DNA of 64,000 bases from Rubrimonas cliftonensis (GTDB lineage: Bacteria > Pseudomonadota > Alphaproteobacteria > Rhodobacterales > Rhodobacteraceae), in contig NZ_FNQM01000005.1 of NCBI RefSeq assembly GCF_900107585.1, positions 124,001 through 188,000 on the forward strand, written 5' to 3'. The notes beneath the pieces were generated by a model, which saw nothing but the letters and a program-made list of their open reading frames with translations, was not told the DNA's origin and searched no databases. Shown here piece by piece: positions 19,992 through 28,270 of this stretch. Both the position numbers and the translations under genes were made by a program. Within the stretch, counting starts at the first letter, position 1. Each line of letters starts with the position of its first letter.

Positions 19992-21452
19992 TTGAAGCAG
20001 CCCCCCCGCCTGCCCGCCGCGACGCAGCGCCTGTTCGCCGACAAGACCATCGTCATCCGGTCCGGCGAGGTCGGTCATTGCATGCATCTCGGATCGGGCG
20101 CCCAGGCGGCGACGCTTGCCGCCGCGCTGCTGCTCGTGGTCTGGCTTGTGGCTGCGACGGGGCTGCTGGCCGCGCAGGGGCTGGCGTCCCAGGGTCTCGG
20201 GGCGGTCGGGCTCGTCCAGGCGGACCGGCAGGCTGACGGGATCGCGCAGGCCTATGAACGGCGCATCGCGGAGATCGAGAGCGCCGCCGCGGCCGACGCC
20301 GCCGCGCTCACCGAGGCCGAGGCGCGGCTCGACGCGATGGCCCAGGCTCTGGCGCGCCGGCATGACGCCTTCGCCCAGGCCGCCACGCTGGCGGCGCGGG
20401 CCGAGGCGGCCGAAGCCGCGCTCGCAGACGCCGCGGCGGCGCGCGCCGGGGCGGAGCGCGCCGCCGCGGCGGCGCAGGCCCGGCTGTCGCGCGTCGAGGA
20501 CGACCGCGCGGATCTCGCCGACACGCTGGCGCGGATCGCCGGGGCTCTCGAAGGCGCCGCCGTCCAGCGCGACGACGCGACGGCGCAGGCCGGCGCGCTG
20601 TCGGCGGCGCTGGCTGCGATGCAGGCCGGCCAGCAGGAGGCGCGCGCCCGACAGGCGGCGCTGCTCGGCGAACTGGAGCGCGCGGCCGAACTCAGCATCG
20701 CGCCGCTGGAGGACATGCTTGAGAAGGCCGGCGTCGATGTGGGCGACATTCTGCGCGAACTGCGCAGCGAGACCGCGGCGCTCGATGGTCCCGGTCCCGA
20801 GACGTCCGGCCCCGACGCGTCCCCAGGCGCCTCCGGCGGCCCGTTCGTCCCCGACGACGTCGCGAAAGACAACGACACGGCCTCGCCCGCGGCCCTTGCG
20901 CCCGTGGCGGGAGCCGGCGTCGTCGCGCCGACGCCGCGCCCGACGCCTTCGAGCGACGAGGGCGCTGCGCTGGAGATCGACGTCCGCGCCGCGGCGCTGG
21001 TCGAAGACCTCTCCCGCGTGCGCCTGCTCCGGGCCGCCGCCCAGCGGATGCCTTTCGCCACGCCGGTGCGCGGGCCGCGCTTCACCAGCGGTTTCGGCGG
21101 CCGCCGCGACCCGATCAACGGCCGCTATGCGCGCCACGACGGGCTCGACATGGCGGGGCCGGTCGGCACGCCGATCCTGAGCCCCGCCGACGGCGTTGTG
21201 ACCTTCGCCGGCGTGCGCCGCGGTTACGGGCGCATGATCGAGATCCGCCATGATTTCGGCGTCGGGACGGTCTATGCTCACCTCAGCCGGCAGCGCGTGA
21301 AGGTGGGACAGCGGGTCGTCCGCGGCGAGCGCATCGGCGACATGGGCAGCACCGGGCGCAGCACGGGCAGCCATCTGCACTACGAGATCCACGTCGACGG
21401 GCGCCCCGTCGATCCCATGACGTTCATCAAGGCCGCCAGACATGTTCTCTAA
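19992..21452 (+). CDS. M23-family peptidase with coiled-coil N-terminal region
   Basis: A 486-residue envelope protein. A transmembrane helix near residues 35-65 is followed by an Ala/Glu-rich coiled coil (about 80-240), a Pro/Ala-rich linker, and a C-terminal LytM/M23 domain. The zinc site is complete: HDGLD near residue 381 and HLHYEI near residue 460, with YAHLS between. It probably cuts peptidoglycan cross-bridges. The N-terminal region matches the layout of Rhodobacterales M23 proteins (DUF5930 type). The TTG at 19992 follows GGAGAC. The 3' end overlaps the bactofilin gene by 11 bases. Confidence 0.88.
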   Translation: MKQPPRLPAATQRLFADKTIVIRSGEVGHCMHLGSGAQAATLAAALLLVVWLVAATGLLAAQGLASQGLGAVGLVQADRQADGIAQAYERRIAEIESAAAADAAALTEAEARLDAMAQALARRHDAFAQAATLAARAEAAEAALADAAAARAGAERAAAAAQARLSRVEDDRADLADTLARIAGALEGAAVQRDDATAQAGALSAALAAMQAGQQEARARQAALLGELERAAELSIAPLEDMLEKAGVDVGDILRELRSETAALDGPGPETSGPDASPGASGGPFVPDDVAKDNDTASPAALAPVAGAGVVAPTPRPTPSSDEGAALEIDVRAAALVEDLSRVRLLRAAAQRMPFATPVRGPRFTSGFGGRRDPINGRYARHDGLDMAGPVGTPILSPADGVVTFAGVRRGYGRMIEIRHDFGVGTVYAHLSRQRVKVGQRVVRGERIGDMGSTGRSTGSHLHYEIHVDGRPVDPMTFIKAARHVL

Positions 21453-21978
21453 GCCCAAGATCACCGAGCCTATCGAACCCGCCGCGCCCAAGCTGCAGGA
21501 GCGCGCCGAGCCCGCACAGCAGGGCTACGGGCAGCCGCCGGCCGCCGCGGCGAAGCCGAAGCCGGCGCCGTCGTCGATCTCCAGCGATCTGACGGTCGTC
21601 GGCAACATCACCACGACCGGCGACATGCAGGTTGATGGAATAATCGAGGGCGACATCCGCGCCCATCTGCTCACGGTGGGCGAGGGCGCAACGATCTCCG
21701 GCGAGATCATGGCCGACGACATCGTGATCCACGGCCTGATCCGGGGTCGGGTGCGCGGCGTGAAGGTGCGGCTGACCTCGACGGCCAAGGTCGAGGGCGA
21801 CATCATCCACAAGACCATCGCGATCGAGAGCGGCGCCCATTTCGAGGGCTCGGTCCAGCGCCGGGACGACCCGCTCGGCGACGGCAAGCCTTCTCCGACG
21901 CCTGCGCCGGCGCGCGCCTCCGAACCGGCGAAGCCGTCGGCCCCGGCCAAGCCGGGGGGCGGCGACACGGGCGCCTGA
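21442..21978 (+). CDS. Bactofilin (polymer-forming cytoskeletal protein)
   Basis: A 178-residue protein with a Pro/Ala-rich N-terminal tail, a central beta-helix bactofilin domain (residues about 48-140, starting SDLTVVGNITTTGDMQVDG), and a Pro/Ala-rich disordered C-terminal tail. Bactofilins self-assemble without nucleotide on the inner membrane and place cell-wall enzymes. Its start lies inside the end of the M23 gene, which suggests the two act together. A very strong hairpin follows 36 bases after the stop. Confidence 0.93.
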   Translation: MFSKPKITEPIEPAAPKLQERAEPAQQGYGQPPAAAAKPKPAPSSISSDLTVVGNITTTGDMQVDGIIEGDIRAHLLTVGEGATISGEIMADDIVIHGLIRGRVRGVKVRLTSTAKVEGDIIHKTIAIESGAHFEGSVQRRDDPLGDGKPSPTPAPARASEPAKPSAPAKPGGGDTGA

Positions 21979-22014
21979 GCGGTCGTTCCGCGGCGCTTGA
22001 TACGCTGACATGAG

Positions 22015-22064
22015 GCGACGGACGGCGAAGGCGCGCGGCCGCTCACGCCTGCGCCGTCCGTCGC
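22015..22064 (+). terminator. Strong hairpin after the bactofilin gene
   Basis: A perfect 13-base stem (arms 22015-22027 and 22052-22064) encloses a 24-base loop that can form a smaller inner stem. No long T-run follows. The likely terminator of the M23-bactofilin unit. Confidence 0.65.
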
Positions 22065-22100
22065 GGTCTCTTTCGCGAGAGCAAAGGCGTAGGGCGCTTT

Positions 22101-22205
22101 CCAGCGGGGCGTCGCGCCCGGCCCCGCTGGCGGGGCGTCGCGTCCGGCTGTGGGCGCGCCCCGGATCTCCCTGACCAGCGGTCAGACGACGGGGGCAGCG
22201 TCGTC
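22101..22205. repeat. Array of three hairpins with a direct repeat
   Basis: Three perfect stems follow in series: 10 bases at 22101-22110/22121-22130, 6 bases at 22171-22176/22180-22185, and 7 bases at 22185-22191/22199-22205. The sequence at 22105-22122 is repeated at 22131-22148 with one mismatch. This could be a structured noncoding RNA, back-up terminators or a small mobile palindromic repeat. Confidence 0.4.
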
Positions 22206-22625
22206 GGCGCCTGACGGGCGCGAACGGGATGTGCGCGTGGTGGCGAAAGCGCGATCCGGGCGTTCTGATGCGGGCTGTTCCTCGGGGCCGTTCGCCGCCG
22301 TTGCGACAAGCGGGTTCGGACCGCGCGAAGGATGAGCGACTTTGCGATACCCCAGAGCCAGAGCAGGTCGCGCTGCATGGTTGGCGCTGGGCGCGGCCGC
22401 CGGGTGATCCGGAAGACGCCGCGCCAGGATGGGGCGCACGACCCGTTTCGCGCCCTGCTCGCCGCCGGCTTCACCGCTGACGCGGCGGCGCCGGTTTCCG
22501 GGCCCGCGGCCTTCGCCGACGTCGGCGCCGGATCGCAGGAGCGGCCCGGCGCTTCGCCGCGACGCATTGCGTTGACCGCGCCGCCGCGGACATGGTTGAG
22601 GCGGCCATTGCGGCTCATGGGGCCG

Positions 22626-22658
22626 GCGGCGGGACGCCGAACCGGCCCCGCCCGCCGC
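22626..22658 (-). terminator. Hairpin directly after prfB
   Basis: An 8-base perfect stem (22626-22633 / 22651-22658) with a loop that can itself pair starts two bases beyond the prfB stop on the minus strand. Likely terminator. Confidence 0.55.
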
Positions 22659-22659
22659 G

Positions 22660-23787
22660 TCAGTCCTCCGCCAGCGCCTCGGCGCGGCTTTTCCCGGAGA
22701 CTTCCAGCGCCAGCGCGGCGGCCATGAATTGGTCAAGGTCGCCGTCGAGCACGCCGCCGCTGTCCGACGTCTCCACGCCCGTCCGCAGATCCTTCACCAT
22801 CTGGTAGGGCTGGAGGACGTAACTGCGGATCTGGTTGCCCCAGCCGGCGTCCGCCTTGGCGTCATGCGCGTCCTGGATCGACTGGGTGCGCTTCTTCATC
22901 TCGATGTCGTAGAGCCGCGCCTTGAGCGCCGCCATGCAGTTGGCGCGGTTCTGGTGCTGCGACTTCTCCGAACTCGTCACGACGATGCCGGTCGGCAGAT
23001 GGGTGATGCGCACCGCGCTGTCGGTCGTGTTGACGTGCTGGCCGCCGGCGCCGGATGACCGGAACGTGTCGATGCGCAGGTCGGACGGGTTGATGTCGAT
23101 CTCGATGCTGTCGTCCACCACCGGATAGACCCACACCGAGCTGAACGAGGTGTGCCGCCGCGCCTGGCTGTCGAAGGGCGAGATGCGCACCAGCCGATGG
23201 ACGCCCGACTCGCTCTTGAGCCAGCCATAGGCGTTCTGCCCCCTGATCTGGTAGGTGGCCGACTTGATGCCGGCCTCCTCGCCGGCGGTCTCGGACTGCA
23301 GTTCGACCTTGTAGCCGTGCGCCTCCGCCCAGCGGATGTACATGCGCGCCAGCATCTGCGCCCAGTCGCAGCTCTCGGTGCCGCCGGCGCCGGAGTTGAT
23401 CTCGAGGAATGTGTCTGCGGCGTCCATCTCGCCCGACAGCAGCGCCTCGATCTCGCGCTGCGCCGCGCGCTCGCGCAGCGCCCTGACGCCGGACTCGGCT
23501 TCCGCGACGATCTCGGCGTCGCCTTCGGCCTCGCCGAGCTCGATCAGCTCGACCGTGTCGGCCAGTTCGCGGGCGAGCGCCCTGTAGCCGTCGACCGCGT
23601 CGGAGAGGGTCTGGCGCTCGCGCATCAGCTTCTGCGCGTTGGCCGGGTCGTCCCAGAGCGTGGGATCCTCGACGCGGGCGTTGAACTCCTCCAGCCGGTG
23701 CTCGGCGGTCTCCCAGCCGATGCGCTGGCGCAGCAGCTCCAGGGACTTCTCGATGGCGGCGATGTTGTTCTCGGTCTCCGCGCGCAC
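22660..23787 (-). CDS. prfB: Peptide chain release factor 2
   Basis: A 375-residue release factor that ends translation at UGA and UAA. The catalytic motif is [15 protein letters not shown], and the recognition loop has the usual SPF ([13 protein letters not shown]). The reading frame is continuous from the GTG at 23787, so the programmed frameshift known from E. coli prfB is absent. AAGGA lies about ten bases before the start. It follows mrcA on the same strand, 185 bases away. Confidence 0.96.
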   Translation of the reverse strand: MRAETENNIAAIEKSLELLRQRIGWETAEHRLEEFNARVEDPTLWDDPANAQKLMRERQTLSDAVDGYRALARELADTVELIELGEAEGDAEIVAEAESGVRALRERAAQREIEALLSGEMDAADTFLEINSGAGGTESCDWAQMLARMYIRWAEAHGYKVELQSETAGEEAGIKSATYQIRGQNAYGWLKSESGVHRLVRISPFDSQARRHTSFSSVWVYPVVDDSIEIDINPSDLRIDTFRSSGAGGQHVNTTDSAVRITHLPTGIVVTSSEKSQHQNRANCMAALKARLYDIEMKKRTQSIQDAHDAKADAGWGNQIRSYVLQPYQMVKDLRTGVETSDSGGVLDGDLDQFMAAALALEVSGKSRAEALAED

Positions 23788-23881
23788 GGGGCGTGATCCT
23801 TCCGTCTTCCGCTGCGCCGCCTGTCGCGGCGGCGAGCCTTCCAAGACCCGTCTAGGTATCGGCGACCGGGCCGCCGGTAAA

Positions 23882-23905
23882 GGCGCCGGCGCTTGGCGCG
23901 GCGCC
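23882..23905 (-). terminator. Hairpin between mrcA and prfB
   Basis: GGCGCCG (23882-23888) and CGGCGCC (23899-23905) form a 7-base stem with a 10-base loop, about 70 bases after the mrcA stop. No T-run. Confidence 0.35.
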
Positions 23906-23972
23906 CCCTGCTCCGTCGACGGACCGCCGCGCGCCTTCTCCCGCCCAATGGGCCCCGGGCGCCTGCGCGCGC

Positions 23973-26531
23973 CTAGTACAGCCCGCCCGGCGCGGCGAAG
24001 CCGCCGCCTGTCGGCGGCGCGCGGCGTCGGCCCGGCGCCTCCGCGGTCGCGCCGGCGTCGCCGCCGCCCGCCGAAGGCTGACCGGTTCCGTCCCCGTCGC
24101 CGGGCTGGGCGTCGAGCGACGCCGGGAAGTCGCCGCCGGTGAAGTAGAACGGGCCGCCGCCGATCTCCTGCATCGCCAGCGGGCTCTCGCCGGCGCGGAA
24201 AACCTCGGCGATCGCGTTCGCGCCGCCGCCCGGCAGCGGCCTCCCGCTCCAGCGGTCGACGGTGATGATCTCGGCGCCGGACGGCGGGGTGAACTCGTGC
24301 GCCAGCCGCGTCCCGTCGCCATAGGCCGCCTTGACGAACTCCGCGACCATGGGCGCGCAGAGCGTGCCGCCGAAGGCGCGAGGGCCTAGCGGGCGCGGGT
24401 CGTCGAAGCCGATGTAGCAGCCGAAAGCCATCTCCGAGGTGAAGCCCACGAACCACACGTCCTTGGCGTCGTTGGTCGTGCCGGTCTTGCCGGCGACCGG
24501 AACCGGCGCGTCGGCGAAGGGGCGGGTCGCGGTGCCGCGGGTGACGACGCCGCGCAGCATCGAGACGATCTGGTAGGCCGTCACCGGGTCGAGCGCCTCC
24601 TCGCCGGTCGGCAGCGGCGTCGGCGGCTGCGCGCCTGGGCGGTAGGGCGCCCCGCAGCCGACGCAGATCGCAGCGTCATGGCGCCAGATCGTCTCACCGC
24701 GCCGGTCCTGCACGCGGTCCACCAGCGTCGGCTTGATGCGCCGCCCGCCGTTTGCGAACATCGCATAGGCGGCGACCATGTCGTAGAGCGTCGTCTCCCC
24801 GGCCCCGAGGGCGTAGGCCAGATGCTCCGGCATGTCGTCATAGACGCCGAAACGCTCCGCATACTGCGCCACGACGTCCATCCCGACCTCCTGGGCCAGG
24901 CGGACGGTCATCAGGTTGCGCGACAATTCCAGACCGATGCGCATCGGCGAGGGGCCGTAGAACCTGCCGCTGGAGTTCTGCGGCTTCCAGAGGCCGCCGC
25001 CGGCCTCCACGACGACCGGCGCATCGAGGACGACCGTCGCCGGCGTGTAGCCCTGCGAGAGCGCGGCGGCGTAGACGAACGGCTTGAAGGCGGAGCCGGG
25101 CTGGCGCAGGGCCTGGGAGGCGCGGTTGAACACGCTGCTGTCGTAGGAGAAGCCGCCCTGCATGGCGAGCACGCGCCCGGTCTCGATGTCCAGCGCCATG
25201 AAGGCGCCCTGCACCTCGGGGATCTGCCGCATCTCCCAGCCGCCGCCCTCGCGCGCCTCGACCATGACCACGTCGCCGGCAGTCCAGACTTCCGAGGCGT
25301 CCTTCGCCCGCGGACCGAGCCGGTCGCCCGGCAGGCGTGGGCGGCTGTCGCGGATGTCGTCGCGGGTCATCCGCGCCGTCCCGGTCTCACCCTCCACCGC
25401 GATCGTCGCGGCGTCGTCGGCGACGGCGAGCACCAGCGCCGGCCGCCAGCCGGGGATGTCGCGCGGCAGGGCGACGCGCGCCATGGCCTCGCGCGCCGCG
25501 ACGGGGTCCGACAGGTCGGCGTCCTCGATCCGCGCGACGGGGCCGCCGTAGCCGCCCTGGTTCCGGTCGTACTCCTCGAGCTGGCGCCGCAGCGCTTCGG
25601 CGGCGGCCTCCTGGAGCTTCGGTTCGATCGTGGCGCGGACGGTCAGCCCGCCGGTGTAGAGCGCCTCGTGGCCGAGCTGCCCGGAAAGCTGCCGGCGCAC
25701 CTCCTCGGTGAAGTGGTTGAGCCGGTCGACGGAGGCCACCTCCGGCTTCGCGCCGGCGTCGAACAGCGTCGCCAGCGGCTCGGCCTGCGCGGCGAGCATC
25801 CCGATCTCGTCGATGACGCCGTTCTCGTACATCTGGCGCAGGACATAGTCGCGCCGGCCCTCGGCCCGGGAGCGCTGGCGCACCGGGTGCAGGTCGCTCG
25901 GCGCCTTGGGCAGCGCGGCGAGATACGCCGCCTCGCCCACGGTCAGCGCCTCCAGCGTCTTGCCGAAATAGCGCTGGGCGGCGGCGGACACGCCGTAGGC
26001 GTTCTGGCCGAGGAATATCTCGTTGAGATAGAGTTCGAGGATGCGGTCCTTGCTCAGCGCGCGCTCGATGCGCACCGACAGGATCGCCTCCTTGATCTTG
26101 CGCTCCAGCGACTGCTCCGAGGTGAGCAGGAAGTTCTTCATGACCTGCTGCGTGATCGTCGAGGCGCCCTGTAGCCGCCCGTCGCCGGAGCGGATCGCCT
26201 GGACGTTGGCGACGAGCGCGCGCGCAATGCCCAGCGGGTCGATCCCGGCATGGGTGTAGAAGTTCTTGTCCTCGGCCGAGATGAACGCCTGTTTCACGAT
26301 CTCGGGGATCTCGTCGATCGGCGTGAAGATGCGCCGTTCGCGGGCGAACTCGGCCATCAGCCGCCCCTCGCCGGAGTAGACGCGGGTCAGGGTCGCCGGC
26401 TCGTAAGCCGCGAGGCTCTCATGGTCGGGCAGGCCGCGATCGTACATCCACACGATCAGGCCGAGGCCGCAGACGGCCGCGATGGCTCCCAGGGAGAGCA
26501 GGCTGGCGACGCCGGCGAGAAGTTTCAGCAT
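23973..26531 (-). CDS. mrcA: Class A penicillin-binding protein 1A
   Basis: An 852-residue two-function peptidoglycan synthase. An N-terminal membrane anchor (residues about 5-30) is followed by a GT51 glycosyltransferase domain with [13 protein letters not shown] and [16 protein letters not shown]. An OB-fold-like insert precedes the transpeptidase domain with Ser480 in GSAFKPF, SRN as the second motif and KTGTT as the third. The presence of the insert fits PBP1A. The C-terminal 60 residues are Gly/Ala/Pro-rich and probably disordered. It is transcribed in line with the amidase upstream, 74 bases away. Confidence 0.95.
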   Translation of the reverse strand: MLKLLAGVASLLSLGAIAAVCGLGLIVWMYDRGLPDHESLAAYEPATLTRVYSGEGRLMAEFARERRIFTPIDEIPEIVKQAFISAEDKNFYTHAGIDPLGIARALVANVQAIRSGDGRLQGASTITQQVMKNFLLTSEQSLERKIKEAILSVRIERALSKDRILELYLNEIFLGQNAYGVSAAAQRYFGKTLEALTVGEAAYLAALPKAPSDLHPVRQRSRAEGRRDYVLRQMYENGVIDEIGMLAAQAEPLATLFDAGAKPEVASVDRLNHFTEEVRRQLSGQLGHEALYTGGLTVRATIEPKLQEAAAEALRRQLEEYDRNQGGYGGPVARIEDADLSDPVAAREAMARVALPRDIPGWRPALVLAVADDAATIAVEGETGTARMTRDDIRDSRPRLPGDRLGPRAKDASEVWTAGDVVMVEAREGGGWEMRQIPEVQGAFMALDIETGRVLAMQGGFSYDSSVFNRASQALRQPGSAFKPFVYAAALSQGYTPATVVLDAPVVVEAGGGLWKPQNSSGRFYGPSPMRIGLELSRNLMTVRLAQEVGMDVVAQYAERFGVYDDMPEHLAYALGAGETTLYDMVAAYAMFANGGRRIKPTLVDRVQDRRGETIWRHDAAICVGCGAPYRPGAQPPTPLPTGEEALDPVTAYQIVSMLRGVVTRGTATRPFADAPVPVAGKTGTTNDAKDVWFVGFTSEMAFGCYIGFDDPRPLGPRAFGGTLCAPMVAEFVKAAYGDGTRLAHEFTPPSGAEIITVDRWSGRPLPGGGANAIAEVFRAGESPLAMQEIGGGPFYFTGGDFPASLDAQPGDGDGTGQPSAGGGDAGATAEAPGRRRAPPTGGGFAAPGGLY

Positions 26532-26605
26532 AAGGCGCAGGCCCCGGACATGATGCGCGCCCCAATACGCGCCGCACGATCCCCGCGGGACCGCGACTCG
26601 AAACC

Positions 26606-27886
26606 CTAGTCAGGTAGCACAGGATCGCCCGCGCGGAAAATCGGCGGGAGCGCCGCGCGCGCCCAGCCCGCCGCCGCGGCGGCCAGCGCCCGGCCGGCCT
26701 GCTCGGCCCAGACCGGGTCCGTCAGCCGCGCGGCGTCATCGGGGTTAGAGAGATAACCGAGCTCGACGAGCGCCGAAGGCGTCTCGGCCCCGCGCAGCAC
26801 GACGAAGGCCGCCGCCCGCAGGGGGCGCGCCGGCAGGGTGGGGCCGATCTCCGCCAACCCCTCCAGCAGCGCCGCGCCGAGCGCGCGGGAGCGGGCCGCG
26901 GTGCGCGGCGCGGCGAGCGACTCGAGCATGGCGGCGACGTCGGGTTCGAGCGCGGCGTAGGTCGGATCGGCGGCGTTCTCGCGCCGCGCCAGCGCCTCGG
27001 CCGCCGCGTCGCTGGCCGCCTGCGACAGCGTGTAGACGCTGGCGCCGGAAAGCGTGCGCTGCGGCGCGGCGTCGGCGTGGATGGAGATCAGCGCGTCGGC
27101 GTCGGTCGCCCGCGCCAGCGCCCTGCGCGCATCGAGCGGCACGAAGCTGTCGTCCTCGCGCGTCATGGCGACCCGAAAGCCTTTCGCGCGAAGCGCATCG
27201 GCCATCGCGCGCGCCACCCCTAGCACGACGTCCTTCTCCAGCGCCCCGCCGCCCGAAGCTCCCGGATCGGCGCCGCCATGGCCGGGATCGACGACGATCA
27301 GCGGCGCGGGCGGTTCGGCGGCGGCGACCGGCCCCAGCCCTTCGGGCCATCCGGCGGCCGTGGCGAAACGGCGCCGCTCGACCCGCTGCAGGCTGACGGT
27401 CAGCGTGTCACCCGCCACGCTGGCGGCGGGCAGCGCCGGACCGTCGAGATCGATCACGATCCGCGAGCGGCCCGGCGCTGCGAGGCCCAGACGCACGCTG
27501 CGGGCAAGCCCCGCTGGCGGCGGCGGAGCAAGCCCGCGCCAGTCCGTCTCCGGCAGGTCGATCACCGCGCGCGGCGGATCGTCGAGCGTGAAGACCGCCC
27601 GCGTCGCCGGCGCGGGGCCCGTGAAACGAACCTCCAGCCGCACGCCGCCGCCGTCAGGCGCCAGCGCCAGCGCCGCGGCCGCGGGCTGGTCCCGCATCTC
27701 CGCCGCCACGCGCCCGGCCGGGGCCGCCAGCGCCAGCGCCAGCAGCGCGCAGGCCGCCGCGGCCCGGACGATCACCGCCGCGCCCGCCTCGTCGCGGCGC
27801 GGCCGCCCCGTCGGCGTCGGGGCGCAGCCGCGCCCGGGGCGTTCCGTGCGGCGCCGCGGCGAGCATCTCGAGAAAGCCATTGTCAT
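26606..27886 (-). CDS. amiC: N-acetylmuramoyl-L-alanine amidase, AmiC type
   Basis: A periplasmic Zn amidase (426 residues from this start) that frees peptides from the glycan strand during cell separation. A hydrophobic export segment (RAAAACALLALALAAP) is followed by an AMIN-like domain, then an amidase_3 domain with VDPGHGGADPGA, KDVVLGVA, SIHADA and the catalytic Glu in ALVELGYLSN. From the ATG at 27886 the export segment has an unusually long basic N-region, so the in-frame GTG at 27775 may be the true start. It precedes mrcA, suggesting a cell-wall unit. Confidence 0.88.
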   Translation of the reverse strand: MTMAFSRCSPRRRTERPGRGCAPTPTGRPRRDEAGAAVIVRAAAACALLALALAAPAGRVAAEMRDQPAAAALALAPDGGGVRLEVRFTGPAPATRAVFTLDDPPRAVIDLPETDWRGLAPPPPAGLARSVRLGLAAPGRSRIVIDLDGPALPAASVAGDTLTVSLQRVERRRFATAAGWPEGLGPVAAAEPPAPLIVVDPGHGGADPGASGGGALEKDVVLGVARAMADALRAKGFRVAMTREDDSFVPLDARRALARATDADALISIHADAAPQRTLSGASVYTLSQAASDAAAEALARRENAADPTYAALEPDVAAMLESLAAPRTAARSRALGAALLEGLAEIGPTLPARPLRAAAFVVLRGAETPSALVELGYLSNPDDAARLTDPVWAEQAGRALAAAAAGWARAALPPIFRAGDPVLPD

Positions 27887-28270
27887 TTCCGCGCCGCCGT
27901 GAGTAGTGTCTGACGCTGCTCGGTTTGCGGCGCCTTCGCAACCGGCGTCGCGCAATCCGAGACGGCGAGACGTAGTTTTCCCGGAGCCATGGCGGACGGG
28001 GTCGTGAGCGTCCATCGGACGCGCAGTCGAACCCGAAGCTCCGGGCGGCGCCTTAAGGCCGCTCCGCACGACCGGCCGCCCGCCTGACGGCGCGGCGCTG
28101 CCATTTGACAGGGGACCGCATGGGTTTCGACCAGAGATCGCGCGACGCCAGCGCGCCCGCCATCGGCGGACGCGACGCATCCGCGGCGGGTCGACCCATC
28201 GTCCTCTCCCACACACCCCAGGCCCGCGCGGCGATGCGCCGCGGTCCGGGCCCTGTCCATTTGCGGATCC
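27887..28270. other. Long divergent gap between amidase gene and rne
   Basis: These 384 bases separate two divergent genes and should hold both promoters and the rne leader. TTGACA at 28105-28110 is a perfect -35 on the plus strand, but no acceptable -10 lies 16 to 18 bases further on. RNase E leaders in other bacteria are targets of RNase E itself; nothing specific to that can be shown here. No coding frame is supported. Confidence 0.5.

Larger units (their letters stand above)
21979..22659. other. Gene-poor stretch between bactofilin gene and prfB
   Basis: These 681 bases lie between convergent genes. The part next to the bactofilin gene (22015-22205) holds four perfect hairpins and an imperfect 18-base direct repeat; the part next to prfB ends in another hairpin. 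The middle (about 22206-22625) shows no gene I can support. Open frames on both strands have Arg/Pro-rich, low-complexity translations without a convincing ribosome binding site. Confidence 0.6.

Noticed and set aside
22306-22325. GGTTCGGACC as a tRNA T-arm
   Set aside because: The flanking bases do not form the T stem and no acceptor or anticodon arm was found around it.
22332-22727. Plus-strand 131-codon frame before and across the prfB end
   Set aside because: It overlaps prfB in antisense, its translation is Arg/Pro-rich without domain features, and the GAAGG before the ATG has no spacing.
22660-23787. Programmed frameshift in prfB
   Set aside because: The frame is continuous from the start and no in-frame early TGA with the slippery site was found.
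28105-28110. Perfect TTGACA as rne promoter
   Set aside because: No acceptable -10 element lies at 16 to 18 bases, so it was not listed as a promoter.
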